From Liolophura sinensis (lineage: Eukaryota; Mollusca; Polyplacophora; Chitonida; Chitonidae): a stretch of DNA of 64,000 bases. Location: the NCBI RefSeq assembly GCF_032854445.1, contig NC_088295.1, forward strand, positions 39,357,385 through 39,421,384. Reading direction: 5' to 3'. The notes under the pieces are model-generated. The model was not told the DNA's origin and did no database searches. It saw only the letters and a program-made list of their open reading frames with translations. A program made the position numbers and the translations under genes. Numbering within the stretch: the first letter of the stretch is position 1; every line of letters starts with the position of its first letter. Positions 36,101 through 58,000 of this stretch are shown here, in pieces.

Positions 36101-38577
36101 ATATAGAGAAATACAAAAGCAGCAACATTTTCAAATGTGTTAAATGGCTTTCAAACAACCAAGAATTACTATGTACGCATGATCATTTTCATAAAAGTGT
36201 TTCACAAATGTTTTACATGTTAGCTTCACAACAATGTCAGGGTTAAACACTGGCACCTATAAATGTCAATCCATTGAAGTGATGTCAAAAAAACTCAAGA
36301 ACTTCTTCTCACCCTTTGTTTCTAATACTACCTTATGCACATATACTCTACTTATCTAAAGTTTGCACAACATGACTCTTACCAACACCTGAAACAATTT
36401 TACTGGCTAAATGCTGATCAAGTAGTTCCGTGAAAGGAAACCAGTGGTGAGGCCAAGCCTAAACAAGCCTTTAGGCTTCAAAAGGTCAAGCCTGTCTAGT
36501 GGTGGTAGTGATGTATTAAACTGGGCATAGAGGGCAGCACTTGCACTATACAGATCCTGATTTTCATGAAGCACTCACCATTAAGTGATTTTAGGACTGG
36601 CATTTCTGGGCCACCCTTCGATATAAAATAAGTTTCAATCTGATTCCAGGCCTCTTTTTGATATCCTTGTAACAACTGATATACATTCCATATTCTCTAA
36701 AGTAATCTTCAAAAGTTGTTCTCCAGCCTTGGTCATTTGTACATCTGAAAACAGTTTTAAAAAATTCATACATATCTCTGTATGAATATGTTTAAATATA
36801 CATGTATCTAGTTTACCTTTATAATAAACAGTTACATGGCTACTGTGAAATATAGAATGGTAACACTGTATTTCCACCAAAGTTTATTTTTTTTTCAAAT
36901 GACACACTTGATTCTGACTTTAAGATCATGCACCTTAAGAGTTTTTTTTGTGATGTCTGAGTAATTTCTTACCAGAACAAATGAAACGTTAACTTTAAAA
37001 GTATCATTTTAAGGTTTTTATGTACTTCTAAATGTATTTTATTATTGAAATGATAACGAAACTTTCTTCCCAAGACAGGAAACATGAAAACAGGTGTCAA
37101 AATGTTTTATATTTTGATGGCTTCAGAGTGATGACCTTTATAAAAATGGAGGTAATCTGATATGTTTTAAAGGTGTGAAGTATATCAGATTCCATTTTTA
37201 ATATATCATTGTGTAAAAATTAACATGGAAGTGGATAAAACGCAACAGCCCACTATTCATGCGACTGAAATGTGCTTGAATGTCTGCATGAGAAGACCCA
37301 AAATCATCTTTGGGATGTGAGGTCATCTTTCATTTGAGCATTTAAAACAAGTGAATAACCAAACAGTCTGACACCTGGAAAACATCTGAATTATACAGAA
37401 ATATTGACACTTACCGTTCAACCAGAAAATTTGATCTGCATAGTCTTTTCCAAAGGCCATCGTCTTTTGACAGTTGCAGTAACCTCTGGCAACACTGTCC
37501 ACATCTATGGAATACAAGTAAAGCACATATATACCATATCAACCTTGCACATGGCCATCCATGTATTATCATAAACTACTGTGAATCAGTAACTAATCAT
37601 TTCACATCATTTTATATGAACCGCTTCTGTTGCAAAGGCAGTGTAGACTGTCAGTCCATACTGTGTGATCAACAATGGTTTAAAAAAAATTCACAAGTTT
37701 TATTGGTCTCCTAATGCCACATATCTGAAAAAAGTTGTGTTCAATAATTTTTTGGTTTATACTAAGCATAGTACAAGAATGACAGGCTCAACATAATCCT
37801 TATCAAACAAACAAAAATAAACAGGTCTACAATGACCATGCAGTTATTAAGATTGACCTAACTATGTGATACAACAATGACATGAACCATAACGTGCAGA
37901 TTCACAGAAATGTGGGTACGGTTCCCTAAAAGAAAATAAAAGGCATGTTTTGTGTTTTAATTTGGGTGGTCAAGTCGAAAATTTAGGGAGTTCTAATTAT
38001 TCTAGTCCCTGTCATTGTCTTACAAGAAAGTTAGACAGAATTTGAAAGGATTAAAGTAATGTATATTCTTGATATGTTCTTTGTATTTTGAGCTTTTTTT
38101 AATGGCTTGCTTGTTGTGCTGTGTACAATAAGGGCAGTCATAGAGCGATTTACAGAGCTGCACAATTTCTGACTAATGTCACATTCTTGTTGCTCACGCA
38201 TACACTTAAATGGATGGTTGCACACCAAGAGCAATCAAAAGGTATCAGCAACTGTGTTGATAACTTCCGATACACATTCAAATCCAGCAAACTAATGCAT
38301 ATTTTTTATACAGATCTTGGGGAAAACGAATGGGTCTCGTGAATCATTTAACTATATATGATAGCGAAAACTGATCTCCTAATGACAACAGCTGTAGTGC
38401 GTTTTATGATACATTTTCCACTCTCAGTTTAGATTTCCTTCGATATGAAGGTACAGAAACAAAGCAGTGCTACCTCAACAGCGATCTGTAGTCGAGATGT
38501 GCTAAAACATACAAAACTGTCTCCGCTGGCAAAGTGAGAATACCGGAAACTTTGACAGCAGCATGTCGCGTGTCCAT
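30192..38577 (-). CDS. FBXO3: F-box only protein 3, complete, 11 exons, one frame break
   Basis: Substrate receptor of an SCF (SKP1-CUL1) ubiquitin ligase. Minus exons: 38474-38577, 37415-37504, 36579-36744, 35863-35983, 34921-35005, 33336-33504, 32806-32890, 32203-32328, 31117-31232, 30616-30729, 30192-30298 (TGA). All are GT-AG and phases agree, giving about 427 aa (human 471, which has an extra acidic tail). F-box at about residues 13-60 (LPAETVLYVLAHLDYRSLLR, then DGLWKRLC). SUKH-1 (SMI1/KNR4) domain from about 110 to 270 (KIGHRLPLDLRCSLRIHNGQ; REGFTQVDQFIAGQTFRNWL). ApaG domain from about 278 to 410 (VATCFLPEMS, VDGPGVVGMFPVMKPGSVYS). The C-terminus is a short Lys-rich tail. Exon 3 is one base short at an A5 run (36655-36659), so the raw sequence shifts frame near codon 93; the exon lengths otherwise require 167 nt there. 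Confidence 0.94.
30729..30900 (-). repeat. Duplicated acceptor plus exon-start copies before FBXO3 exon 10
   Basis: Exon 10 begins GTATGTTCCCTGTGATGA. Intron 9 just upstream carries three diverged copies of this word (on minus: GATGTTCCCTGTGATGAGTC, GGTTCCATGTGATGAGTC and GATGTTCCCATGATGAGTC). Two of them are preceded by an acceptor-like GTGTTGACAG. Unit about 55-60 bp. Confidence 0.75.
30945..30990 (-). mobile_element. Short family A SINE tail remnant
   Basis: GATTAGTGTTTTATGCTATA followed by ATATTTCACTTAC resembles only the 3' tail of family A. Confidence 0.5.
31225..31258 (+). repeat. (AAC)n microsatellite
   Basis: Run of ACA/AAC triplets directly upstream of the acceptor of FBXO3 exon 9 (a GTT run on the transcribed strand, within the pyrimidine tract region). 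Confidence 0.8.
31315..31460 (+). mobile_element. Degraded family A SINE
   Basis: Retains CCTCTCACCAGTGCAGTTGC, a B-box-like GAGTTCATGTCC and CATGCTGGCTGCCTCTC, then decays to an AAAT-rich end. Confidence 0.6.
31970..32125 (+). repeat. Dispersed repeat family C, copy 1
   Basis: Core word TTGGTTGGATTGGCCAATTT followed by AAAAGTACTATTTTATCAAT and GCCTTCAGAAT. The same order of words recurs at 32535-32735 and, inverted, near 61840-62010. Not assigned to a known transposon. Confidence 0.6.
32535..32735 (+). repeat. Dispersed repeat family C, copy 2
   Basis: Second copy within FBXO3 intron 7, about 560 bp from copy 1 and in the same orientation; shares TTGGTTGGATTGGCCAATTT and GCCTTCAGAATATGCTGGT-like sequence. 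Confidence 0.6.
33853..34102 (-). mobile_element. Family A SINE, diverged, near full length
   Basis: In an FBXO3 intron. Tail TTTATTTGATAGCTGTTTAT, core CCAGCATTATGGTGTGAGC, then GAGGAAGCCAGCATGAGCTG and a decayed tRNA-like head ending near AAAGGCC. Confidence 0.75.
35340..35420 (+). other. G-rich repeat, possible G-quadruplex
   Basis: About 80 bp of repeated GGGGTGGAGGTCATGGGGGT units with many runs of three to five G on the plus strand (C-rich on the FBXO3 transcript), within an FBXO3 intron. Quadruplex formation is inferred from the pattern. Confidence 0.5.
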
Positions 38578-40570
38578 TTTGTTTCATGCTTGTTTGTAAA
38601 CAAGCGCCTGATCTGGTGTTCACTGTGCTGAAGAGGTATTTGCATAACAGAAGTATTTCCATGATATGAACGCTATTTTGTCAGGTTTAGAATGAATGAA
38701 AATTCTTCCTTTAAACAAGAAAAGTTAAAGTCGAATGTCACGTATAGATAAAATGTATTTTATCAATGTTACAAAACCAAGTCATGGGAGAAAACTCATT
38801 GGAAAATAAAATGTAAGTGTCGGTTATCTCCCCATGTACTGAACATCAAACCAATCAAAATGCCTTTTGTAATAAGCTTTAGAAGTTAGAATTCCTTTCA
38901 GTGACAGCAGAAAAAATACCCAGGTAATCTTGTATTTATCGTCATTGAAAATATTCTTTATGAAACTATATAGAGACTATTACACTAGCTATTTAATAGG
39001 AACCGAGTTGTATATGAAGCAACAAATCTTAAAAATAGTGCTTCTCGATAAAAATCTACTTGAGTTCAAAATTGAGGGTGAAGTACAACAACAACAACAT
39101 GAGTGATTTCCCATCCTGGAATTGTTCGTGAACTGTATTCCTTGAGTGATGTTACCTTGTGGCATTTGAAGCAGGCAGTGTATATAAAGGAGAACGCATC
39201 GATTATTGAAATATATGCCATTTCATGAGGAGCCCTACTTCAATGAGTGCTTAATTTATTTATGTATATATTTATATATTTGATTGGTGTTTTATTACGC
39301 CTTATTGGAGATGGTGGTGAAGTTTATACAAAACCCAGAGTAAACGTCAGCCTTGCGCGTGGCCTTTTGAATTAAATGTTGGATAATGAATGATATGCCT
39401 AACTGAGGACTATTTTCAAAGGCCTGGATATTTTCCTTATTGCACTTACATCCTCTGTGACAAGGTCTACCAGCAACTTGCAGATGGTCATGGGTTTCTC
39501 CAGGGCTCTGTCTGGTTTGCTCCCACCATAATGTTAATCCTAAAAGTGAAATATTCTTGACTACAATGTAAAAGACCAATCAAATAAAAAAATATATACA
39601 ACCTCAATAATGTTTCCTACCTAATATTTTATCAGTTAGGCAGTCTCCAGTTGAGGGGGATCGCACTTTTGGCCGATCACAATGGGCTTTTTTAATGAAC
39701 AAATGTAGGTCAATACGCCTGCTAGCCAAAACAACTGCTATCACAATTAACGGTCACTAGATTTGGTCAAAATGCCCGCCAAGGCATTATTGTGAGTAGC
39801 CAATATAAATGGTTAAAAGTAACCCTCTGATCACTTAGAAATACCAAGAGATGAAAAACGGACAATTATATATTGTGTACATATATTGCATATTGTTAAT
39901 ACATGCACATGTTTGACAGATTCCCACATTTGCGTTCTGACACAGCAAGTTATGTAACTGTGTCCGTTCTATTTGTGCAAATCTTTCTGACACCACAGTA
40001 GTGTTGTACATTGTGACCTCAATTTGTAGCGTTGGGATGTCACAACAACCTTTTCATAGCCATTCTTTGTTGCTAAGCTTCCCCTCTCAGGAACATGCTA
40101 CTATACATAAATGACCAGTTGTAGAGCAGGTAGCTTTGTAATGTGCCTGACGTCAAATTAAAGGTACGAAGAATACATCAGGGAACCAGACTAAAGGCGC
40201 TACATTCACAGAAAGTTTATCTTGTGTTTAAAAAAGGCGTTACACGTAAACTTTTTTGATTATTTATTGTATTATTGTTTCTAAGTGATGGGGGAGCTAT
40301 TTTTGCCAATTTATATCAGCTAACCCTCAACAATGCCTTGGCGGGCATTTCGACCTGAATTAGCAGGCGTTATGGTAACGGGCGTGTTGACCTGCTCCCT
40401 CATGAACAAGGCAGCCATTTCTCTGACTACAATTTTGTCAAAAGATTTGGACTAGTCCTTCTTTTGGATTTCCACGAAAAGTAAAGCCCTGCCAGTAATA
40501 ATTCAGTTTTCCGACATTTTAAATAGTTCAGTCAACTACTTCACTTTTATTTATTTTTTTAAATTTTCAG
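38578..40570. other. Divergent intergenic region FBXO3 / KATNAL1
   Basis: FBXO3 starts at 38577 on minus and KATNAL1 coding begins at 40577 on plus. An acceptor (TTTTCAG) 6 nt before the KATNAL1 ATG shows that its 5' UTR is spliced, so its first exon and promoter lie within this interval or further left. Contains SINE fragments at 39251-39300 and 39446-39600. Confidence 0.55.
39446..39600 (+). mobile_element. Family A SINE 3' fragment (with a second tail at 39251-39300)
   Basis: Plus-oriented core and tail (CAACTTGCAGATGGTCATGG, AAAGTGAAATATTCTTGAC, AAAT tail). A separate minus-oriented tail (TTTGATTGGTGTTTTATTAC) lies 150 bp upstream, so two insertions face outwards here. Confidence 0.65.
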
Positions 40571-40576
40571 TCAGCC

Positions 40577-50074
<9,498 letters not shown>

Positions 50075-50340
50075 GGGACTACAAAGCACGCTGAAGATTG
50101 CTACAGAAAACTGCCTGTTCACAAAAGATGTGATTTCTCATGAGAAGAGGTTTTCTATGCTGATAGTATTAAATTAATTGTATTTTCATTTATACATAGA
50201 GAAGTATAACCCACTGAAGTAGTCAGTCCAGGCACAGTTTTGGTCTTGCACAAACAAAAAAAAGACATTCCATGCAAACCCATTGGAAGTCAAGAAAAAA
50301 TTGTCAATTGGCACAGTCATTGCCTTTTCACTCACATGCA

Positions 50341-50491
50341 CAATCATGACTAAAACCTGTTTTGTACATTCTTTACCATAAATTAAATGACTTTAGCAGC
50401 AAAGCCACTTTTTGTGATCTGTACTAGCTGATAAGGATCTTACTCGGCTTTCAAACTTTAATCCCTTCTTGATTGATTGATTAATTTGTGT
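50341..50491 (+). repeat. 151-bp direct repeat, copy 2 (3' UTR)
   Basis: Near-identical to 49343-49493, 1 kb downstream and in the same orientation, so exon 10 is bracketed by the pair. Confidence 0.9.
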
Positions 50492-50920
50492 TTAAACAAA
50501 TGCTCAAGAATTTTTAACTTGTATGATGGTGGTCATATTTGTGGGTGGAGGAAACTGGGCTAAACTCCGGACCTTCTTTGTATACTAATCTTATTGAGTA
50601 AAATACTGGTGATTTATCAGCTGTTTTATCCGATGAGCTCTTAACAGATGTATAATGCATTTCAACAAATGCAGTAGTTTTGTTTATACACAACCTTTGT
50701 CAGGATTGTGGGAAGGAGAAAGCACGGAACATTGGCAACCATACTGCATACCATGTTCATCCAGATTCACTGTTAAGAATCTAGTGATGCTTCATGAAAG
50801 ATCACAAATCTCAAACAAATTTCAGTTAACAGTGACTATTATCATGGAACCATGTGGAAAAGGATAGCTCTGCATTATAACACAGATGTTCAAATTGTGA
50901 CAGATTTGTCTCCACAGAAC

Positions 50921-51140
50921 AGGGGGTCTCTCTTACCTAGTGGTTAGCGTGCTAGTGCATCACAGTGACCACGCAGATTCACCAATGCGACTGCTGTGAG
51001 TTCAAGTCCATGTCATTCTGGCTTTTTCTCCAGTCGTATGTGGGATGGTTGTGTGTTTCCTCACACCATAATGCTCAGTGCTGTTGTATAAGTGAAATAT
51101 TCTCAAGTGTTGTGTAAAACTCCAAATCAAATAAATACTG
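50921..51140 (+). mobile_element. Family A SINE, diverged, near full length
   Basis: Head CTAGTGGTTAGCGTGCTAGT, B-box-like GAGTTCAAGTCC, shortened core, tail AAGTGAAATATTCTCAAGTG and AAATCAAATAAAT. A decayed family B piece follows at 51150-51290. Confidence 0.8.
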
Positions 51141-51299
51141 GATGGGGGGTGTCTGATGTCTTTAGCATGATAATCCACTGAGGCAGCACTCTAAAAACAT
51201 CGACCTGCGGTCCAGTCTGCTACAAGGAGAGTCATGATATGATGATACATTGTTGAAAACGATGTTCAGCAAACCAATCACCATATAAATAACAATTAT

Positions 51300-54200
51300 T
51301 ATTTTAATTCAGTTAACAACACTATCAATCATCTTTAGGTATGTGTTTGACTGTGTTTAGTAAAAAAAAAGTATAGATCAGTTGTATTTACTGCATTTGA
51401 CCTAAAGTTTGAATTGTCTGAAGCACATATTGGCCTTCAAATATTTTGACACCAACACTGAAGTTCTTCTGACAAGAAATTAATCAAACTTCACACAAGA
51501 CTGTGTCTTGTTAAAATTGGTAAACAAAAGGTAAAAATAAAATAAAAATCTTTTTATTTTGTTTATGTGGTATATTAACCAAGATAACACATATGAAGAA
51601 AATTGAATGGTCCAAGATATTACCTTTTTCAACCAAAAAGGCACCAGTTACTTCTGCCCCTAGAATGCACCATTTTTATTGTAACACCATTTTTTATTTT
51701 ACCTTTTTCTCAGACTGAAAAAGTGTAGGGTACGAGAGACGTTTTTGTCGCGTTTCTCTAACACTGCATCCCCCCTCCATCTTAAGTGGTACGAGTTCCA
51801 GATAAAAAGTTGATTTATGGAATTTTCAATAACCAGGCATGTTAGAAACCAATGTCTGTGGTGTTACAGGTCTGTTTCCATTCCTCTTAGGAAAGGTTAT
51901 AACTAAGGTTATATTATTTGTTATTTTTTTTAATAAAACATGAACATGAAACATGAAAGAGACACTCCCTTAGAATCATTACTGGTGGAATGTTACCCTT
52001 TCCAGTTTTCTGTGAAGAAAAATTATGTACACCTGGTAGGAGACACATCATTTATTTACCAATTACCTGACACACTACAGATCACCAGAAGTTTGGCCAT
52101 GAAAAACGCACTTTCGGAAGCATGTAAAGGCTATAAAAAAAAGACTTTTGATGCTGGCACTTTAGTTTTTCTCTTAAGAAATTAAACAAAAAAAAAATAA
52201 AAAAATTTTTCGTCACAAACCCTTTTGTATTATATTTTTTCTTTTTTGAGAAATTTATGATTGAACATACCATATGCAATAATTAAAGAGTAAATGTACT
52301 GAATAAAATCAGAGCATCAGATATGTCAGTACAAAAGGGGATGGGTAAACAGGAAAGTCTTTTTTTATGAGGCCTAATCTGCTGTAAAATTCCATGACCT
52401 TTAAAAGTAGTTAACAAACACACTGTGATTAGTTTTCTCTTGTTTATTCTCTCAGCCACAACTTAAATCCAAGTATAACAAGCTCTAGCATGGTGAAAAA
52501 CGTAACCCACATAACACAGACTAGCCCCCACTGTTGGCTTGGGACAGTCAAGGCATTTTCTCCACCAACTGTGCATTATTTGATAAATAACTTAATGTCA
52601 CCAGCATCACCTCAGAATTGGCAGAATGAGTTAACAATACTGGATAGCACAAATTGTCCACAGAACAGACAGCATTACATACAGGTACCATACACTCTAA
52701 CTGTAGATGTACCATCACAGTCTTTAAATAGATGTATACCAAATATGTAAGTGAAAGGTTTCTGTGTAGGCTGATCTGTAACTTCAGTGATGCTGGTATG
52801 AATGGACAAATCATAATTATCATATACATGCAAGTATATATATATATATGTAAAGGTCAAATATTGCATCATATACATTGGGAAGGAGAACATTGTCAAA
52901 GAGCAAATTAATGTTAATAAAATAGTTCACCTTTTTTAAATCCAGTGGAAACACTTCACCCATAAAATAGTTCAAATGTGCCCTACACCTTCAATATATT
53001 ACAACTGTAGGGGTGACAATCTGAATGTGTGAATATGTCTCAACCTGCTTTAATAAACATATACAATGCACAATGCCAGGCTATGTCAATATTTAGATGA
53101 AGTCATTCTATTTGCAGGCTTAGCTCTGTTGACAAGGATACAGTGACATATATACAAGACTGGATTAAACTCAGAAATACAGCTAAAAGCTGTAGTGGTT
53201 ACTGATTACAGTATTAGCACACACAGATACGCACTCACGCAAGCCTCAAAACAGTTTGGCAGTAGTATATTTACATGTATACCTATATGGTATGACAAAT
53301 TAAGTTACATGTATTTTAGCATGTGTTATCCTGAATGTATATATTAAATAAAAGAATATATACATTGAGAAAACGGGGCTGTAGTTTTAACATGTCTGCC
53401 AAGTGTTGATGCTAGAAAATGTTATAACCAAACCATAAACAAATAATGAGAAATACAAACGTGCAAAAAGTACTAAAAACCACTGAGGTTTACGTTCTAA
53501 ACCTCAGCAGATATCATCTTTAGCTTGGCAGGCTAGTAGAGATATAACCACAGCTTTATAATTTAGCAGTTACGCACAGATCATGCAAGTACATGTATTA
53601 TGCTAACTTTATTTGTTTTGATACTTCACCAGAGTCCATGCATGCACACCTAACCTTGTACACCCGCTCTGCTTACCTTTTGCTTGGAGAACAAGTGAAA
53701 TATTTTACAATTATACTAATCTTATAACACTGATGTGACTGGAAACAAACTGATGATTTCACAGTAGTGTTGCAATAAGCAGTTGTCAGCATGCATCATG
53801 TTTAAAAATTATTAAACCATGAACAAGGATTGTCTTTCACAGTTTACCCAATGCAACCTCATGATTTAGCACTCAATAGTTTACATCCTGCTTCTGTAAA
53901 ACTTTAACAGAGCAGAAGTTGTCTGTGGCAGGTGCTGAACATAATGTGTCTGACAATTCATCAGGTATAGTATGGCCAGAGTAATCACAATCTGAGTACT
54001 CCTACCCACATCATCCTTGTTAACTCGAAAATACCCACAACCGAAAACAGGAGTCGCTCGGTCAAGGATTACTACACTACACCAGTTTACTCCTACTGCT
54101 GAACACTTTTTCGATGTCCATCTCTTTAGGGAGTAAACTTCTAACAGTACTGACCTACACCATGACCTGTCTAACTAAATGTACAGTTCTACCTGCATAT

Positions 54201-55052
54201 ATGTAGTTCAATTACTAAACTGCTATTTGTTCATAAACTAGACTGGTGACTGGTGGCATAAAAGTACAGTATAAATTATTTTCTCAATGTAAAATGGATT
54301 TTTCTCTTGTCTAAGTCCAAATCTGGAAGTCTGAATCCGCAGATCTGACATCATATGTGACTAGATAGGATTACTAGTAACACATATAAAAGATTGAGCT
54401 CTACAAATGATAACTAAACTGATAACAATTTAATATGGAAAGTTTTGATGTTGGATTTTACCGCTGGCAAGTCAGAATGTGCTGATAATCATTGCAATAA
54501 AATGTCATATGTTTGTACATACAAGTAAATAATAACAATAAAAGAACACCTTCCATCACTGCAAGTAATAAACCTACACCTGGAAATGTTATTAAAATGA
54601 TCACAACCAGCTTGTAAGCATCACAATAACACCTAGACGACCGGTTCGCCCTACTCGTACATCCCACCCAGCCCTGCCACACTCCCTTAGGCTTTTTGAG
54701 GGAAGTCTAAACAAGGCATGTATTCTCTTCACTCAGAAGTCTCCCTCTCCCCTGGTGACTCCAAAGTCACGGATAACACTTTTACCGTACATGCACCTGA
54801 ACTTTAAATATCACTGGTCAAACATAAACATAAAGAAGAGCTAGAGATTCTCACAGAACACTGTATCGTGCACCCCATGTGCAGTTGTGCCCAGAACTAT
54901 ACCACATCACTGCAGAGTCTGGTATATTATAGTGCCTGATTCAACACCTCCAGACAGTCAGCTCCAGAATAACGTTAATCAACAGCTCTTACATATACAA
55001 AGACTGGCGTCTTCACAGGCAGGAGAATGTCAAAGTGCAAGGGAGACAACTG
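51300..55052 (-). other. Intergenic or long 3' UTR of the minus-strand gene
   Basis: 3.7 kb with no supported exon. It lies downstream of the stop at 55053 on minus and may be largely 3' UTR; AATAAA on minus occurs near 52442-52447. Contains a short TA repeat at about 52838-52850. Confidence 0.45.
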
Positions 55053-58000
55053 TTACACTAGATCAAGGGTATAAGGAGCATCCCCCTGCACCATCTTCCA
55101 GATCTGCCCCTCGTCTGTGTCACTGCTAATCTCCCCTTCCCCTATACCATACTCCTCCAGCTCTTTGCGCACACTGTCCTGACGAGTGAACATCACAGAT
55201 TCCAGCTGCTGCCACGCTGCGTCCACAGAAGCCTGAGTCTCCGCGAAGTCCAGGTTTAAGTGCTCTACCTTTGTCTCAGCTGTGTTAGCATGCTGAAGGG
55301 AGGGGGCGTGGCAGGTCTGTGGAGCACCAAGAGTAAGGGAGCTGTGGTCCTCCTGTGAGGGAGGAGAATGCAAGTGTCTAGGGCTGGCTCCAGGAGTGTC
55401 AGAGAGAGTCAGTGAGGCCCCAGGGAAGTCTTGAGGCTTGGGTACAGGGGCTGGGATAGCAGAGCTGGTCTCAGCCACCTCGTGGCTACCCTCATGAGAG
55501 TAGATCTGTAACAACAATAACAAACAGAGGTTATTTATTTATTTCATTGTTTTTTAACATACTCATGTACATTTTTGTTACTTACATGTTGGCAATCAAT
55601 TAAGTGGTGGAAAGAACAGGAGTAACCAGAGCAAACCACCCACAATTGGCAAGTTACTAACAGTTTCCTAGGGCTGATTTTAAATGCATAATTAAAGTCA
55701 ACTATTCACTCAGTCAGTGTGGACCACAGCTCAAAGAGAGACTGGATGCTGAAGGGATTTCTCCTTAAAAGCACCCCTATATTGTCAGAAATGTACACCA
55801 ATAACATAATTACCTTCTTGGAATCTAAATTCAAATTGATTAACACAACCACCCACCTGATGTAACATCCTGTCGTTTTACAGCGTTATCTTCAAAGGCG
55901 ATAAACGGGGCTTTAGGTGGAGCATCACCCTCCGGGTCCAGACTGTTGAAGTTGAGTAGGTCATCGGTGTTTGTTCTGATGCTAGTTGTGCTGGTAGTCT
56001 CCTCAAAACTCAGGTTTTTATTTGTCACACTTAGGTCTATGATGTCCTCAATTCGGCCCTCTTCTGCCGCTTCCTGGGAGGCCAGCTCCCCACCCAGCTC
56101 TGTAGAGGTCACCAGGTCGTCGTCACGGTACGAGGATGTCAAGGAGCGCCCCGTGTCATCTGTTTTCATACTAATGCTGCAAAGAAAGAACACAGCCATT
56201 ATATACATAGGTTCTTATGGACATTTGTCCTATTTTGCTTTTGAATCCAAGTACTTCTGGCAGCCAGAGTAAGAAGATATGTAACATCTTTCATAGGCCA
56301 TTATGGAGCCATAAAAGCTTCATAATTGGCCTTCTGTAGAACAAAACTGTCTCAAAATATCCAATTGAACTATCAAACACGTGACTTAAAAGCTTATTCG
56401 GAGCATTTAAAACCGAATACTGACAAACCCTCCTCGGTAAAACCTCAGCTTAAGTTTTACTTTCAAAGTACATATTCCAATTGTCGCTAACAAAACTGAT
56501 AATCAGACGACACATAAAATATAAAGCATACAAAGTTATGGTTTTGTAGTGTACAAAATGCTCCACCATACAAGTTATACCAATGATCTCAGATGGAAAC
56601 AGTAGTGAGAATCAATATTATGGTTTTGTAGTGAACTAAATGCTCTACCATACAAGTTATAGCAATGATCTCAGATGGAAGCAGTAGTGCGAGTCAACAT
56701 TATGGTTTTGTAGTGAATTAAATACTCCACCATACAAGTCATACCAATGATCTCAGATGGAAGCAGTAGGGAGAATCAAAGTTATGGTTTTGTAGTGAAT
56801 TAAATACTCCACCATACAAGTCATACCAATGATCTCAGATGGAAGCAGTAGTGAGTATCAATATTATGGTTTTGTAGTGAATTAAATACTCCACCATACA
56901 AGTTATACCAATGATCTCAGATGGAAGCAGTAGTGAGAATCAATATTATGGTTTTGTAGTGAATTAAATACTCCACCATACAAGTTATACCAATGATCTC
57001 AGATGGAAGCAGTAGTGAGAATCAAAGTTATGGTTTTGTAGTGAATTAAATACTCCACCATACAAGTTATAGCAATGATCTCAGATGGAAACAGTAGTGA
57101 GAATCAAAGTTATGGTTTTGTAGTGAATTAAATGCTCCACCATACAAGTTATAGCAATGATCTCAGATGGAAGCAGTAGTGAGAATCAATATTATAGTTT
57201 TGTAGTGAACTAAATGCTCCACCATACAAGTTATACCAATGATCTCAGATGGAAACAGTAGTGAGAATCAAAGTTATGGTTTTGTAGTGAACTAAATGCT
57301 CTACCATACAAGTTATACCAATGATCTCAGATGGAAACAGTAGTGAGAATCAATATTATGGTTTTGTAGTGAACTAAATGCTTCACCATACAAGTTATAG
57401 CAATGATCTCAGATGGAAGCAGTAGTGAGAATCAATATTATGGTTTTGTAGTGAACTAAATGCTTCACCATACAAGTTATAGCAATGATCTCAGATGGAA
57501 GCAGTAGTGAGAATCAATATTATGGTTTTGTAGTGAACTAAATACTCCACCATACAAGTTATACCAATGATCTCAGATGGAAGCAGTAGTGAGAATCAAT
57601 ATTATGGTTTTGTAGTGAACTAAATGCTCCACCATACAAGTTATAGCAATGATCTCAGATGGAAGCAGTAGGGAGAATCATGCCAACACATGCTAACAAT
57701 GTAGACCAAATTTCCTTTTACATCCAGTGTATTATGCTATACTTCAGAAAATTGTCACACTAGGTCATCGCTAAATTAAACAGGAAGATTTCAGTTAAGC
57801 CAACTCACAGCACTATTACCCTATGCTTGTATAAATGTACATTACAAGCTATAACAATTAAGACTTCACACACAGACAGTGTTGTCCGCCACTATATAAA
57901 TGTATATGTATTAAGTTTAAACATAATGCTTGTTTGAGTACATGCATGTCTGGCATCATATTCAACTTCTACGGTCTATTATTATAAGAGTAAATTCTAC

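Larger units (their letters stand above)
50075..51300 (+). other. KATNAL1 3' UTR and flank
   Basis: After the TGA at 50072-50074. Contains copy 2 of the 151-bp repeat (50341-50491), a family A SINE fragment (50500-50575, minus) and a nearly full SINE (50921-51140, plus). No single poly(A) signal stands out; AAATAAATA at the SINE tail is a possibility. Confidence 0.5.

Noticed and set aside
56532-57679. CRISPR-like regular repeat
   Set aside because: The units are continuous with no unique spacers, and the genome is eukaryotic; it is a minisatellite.
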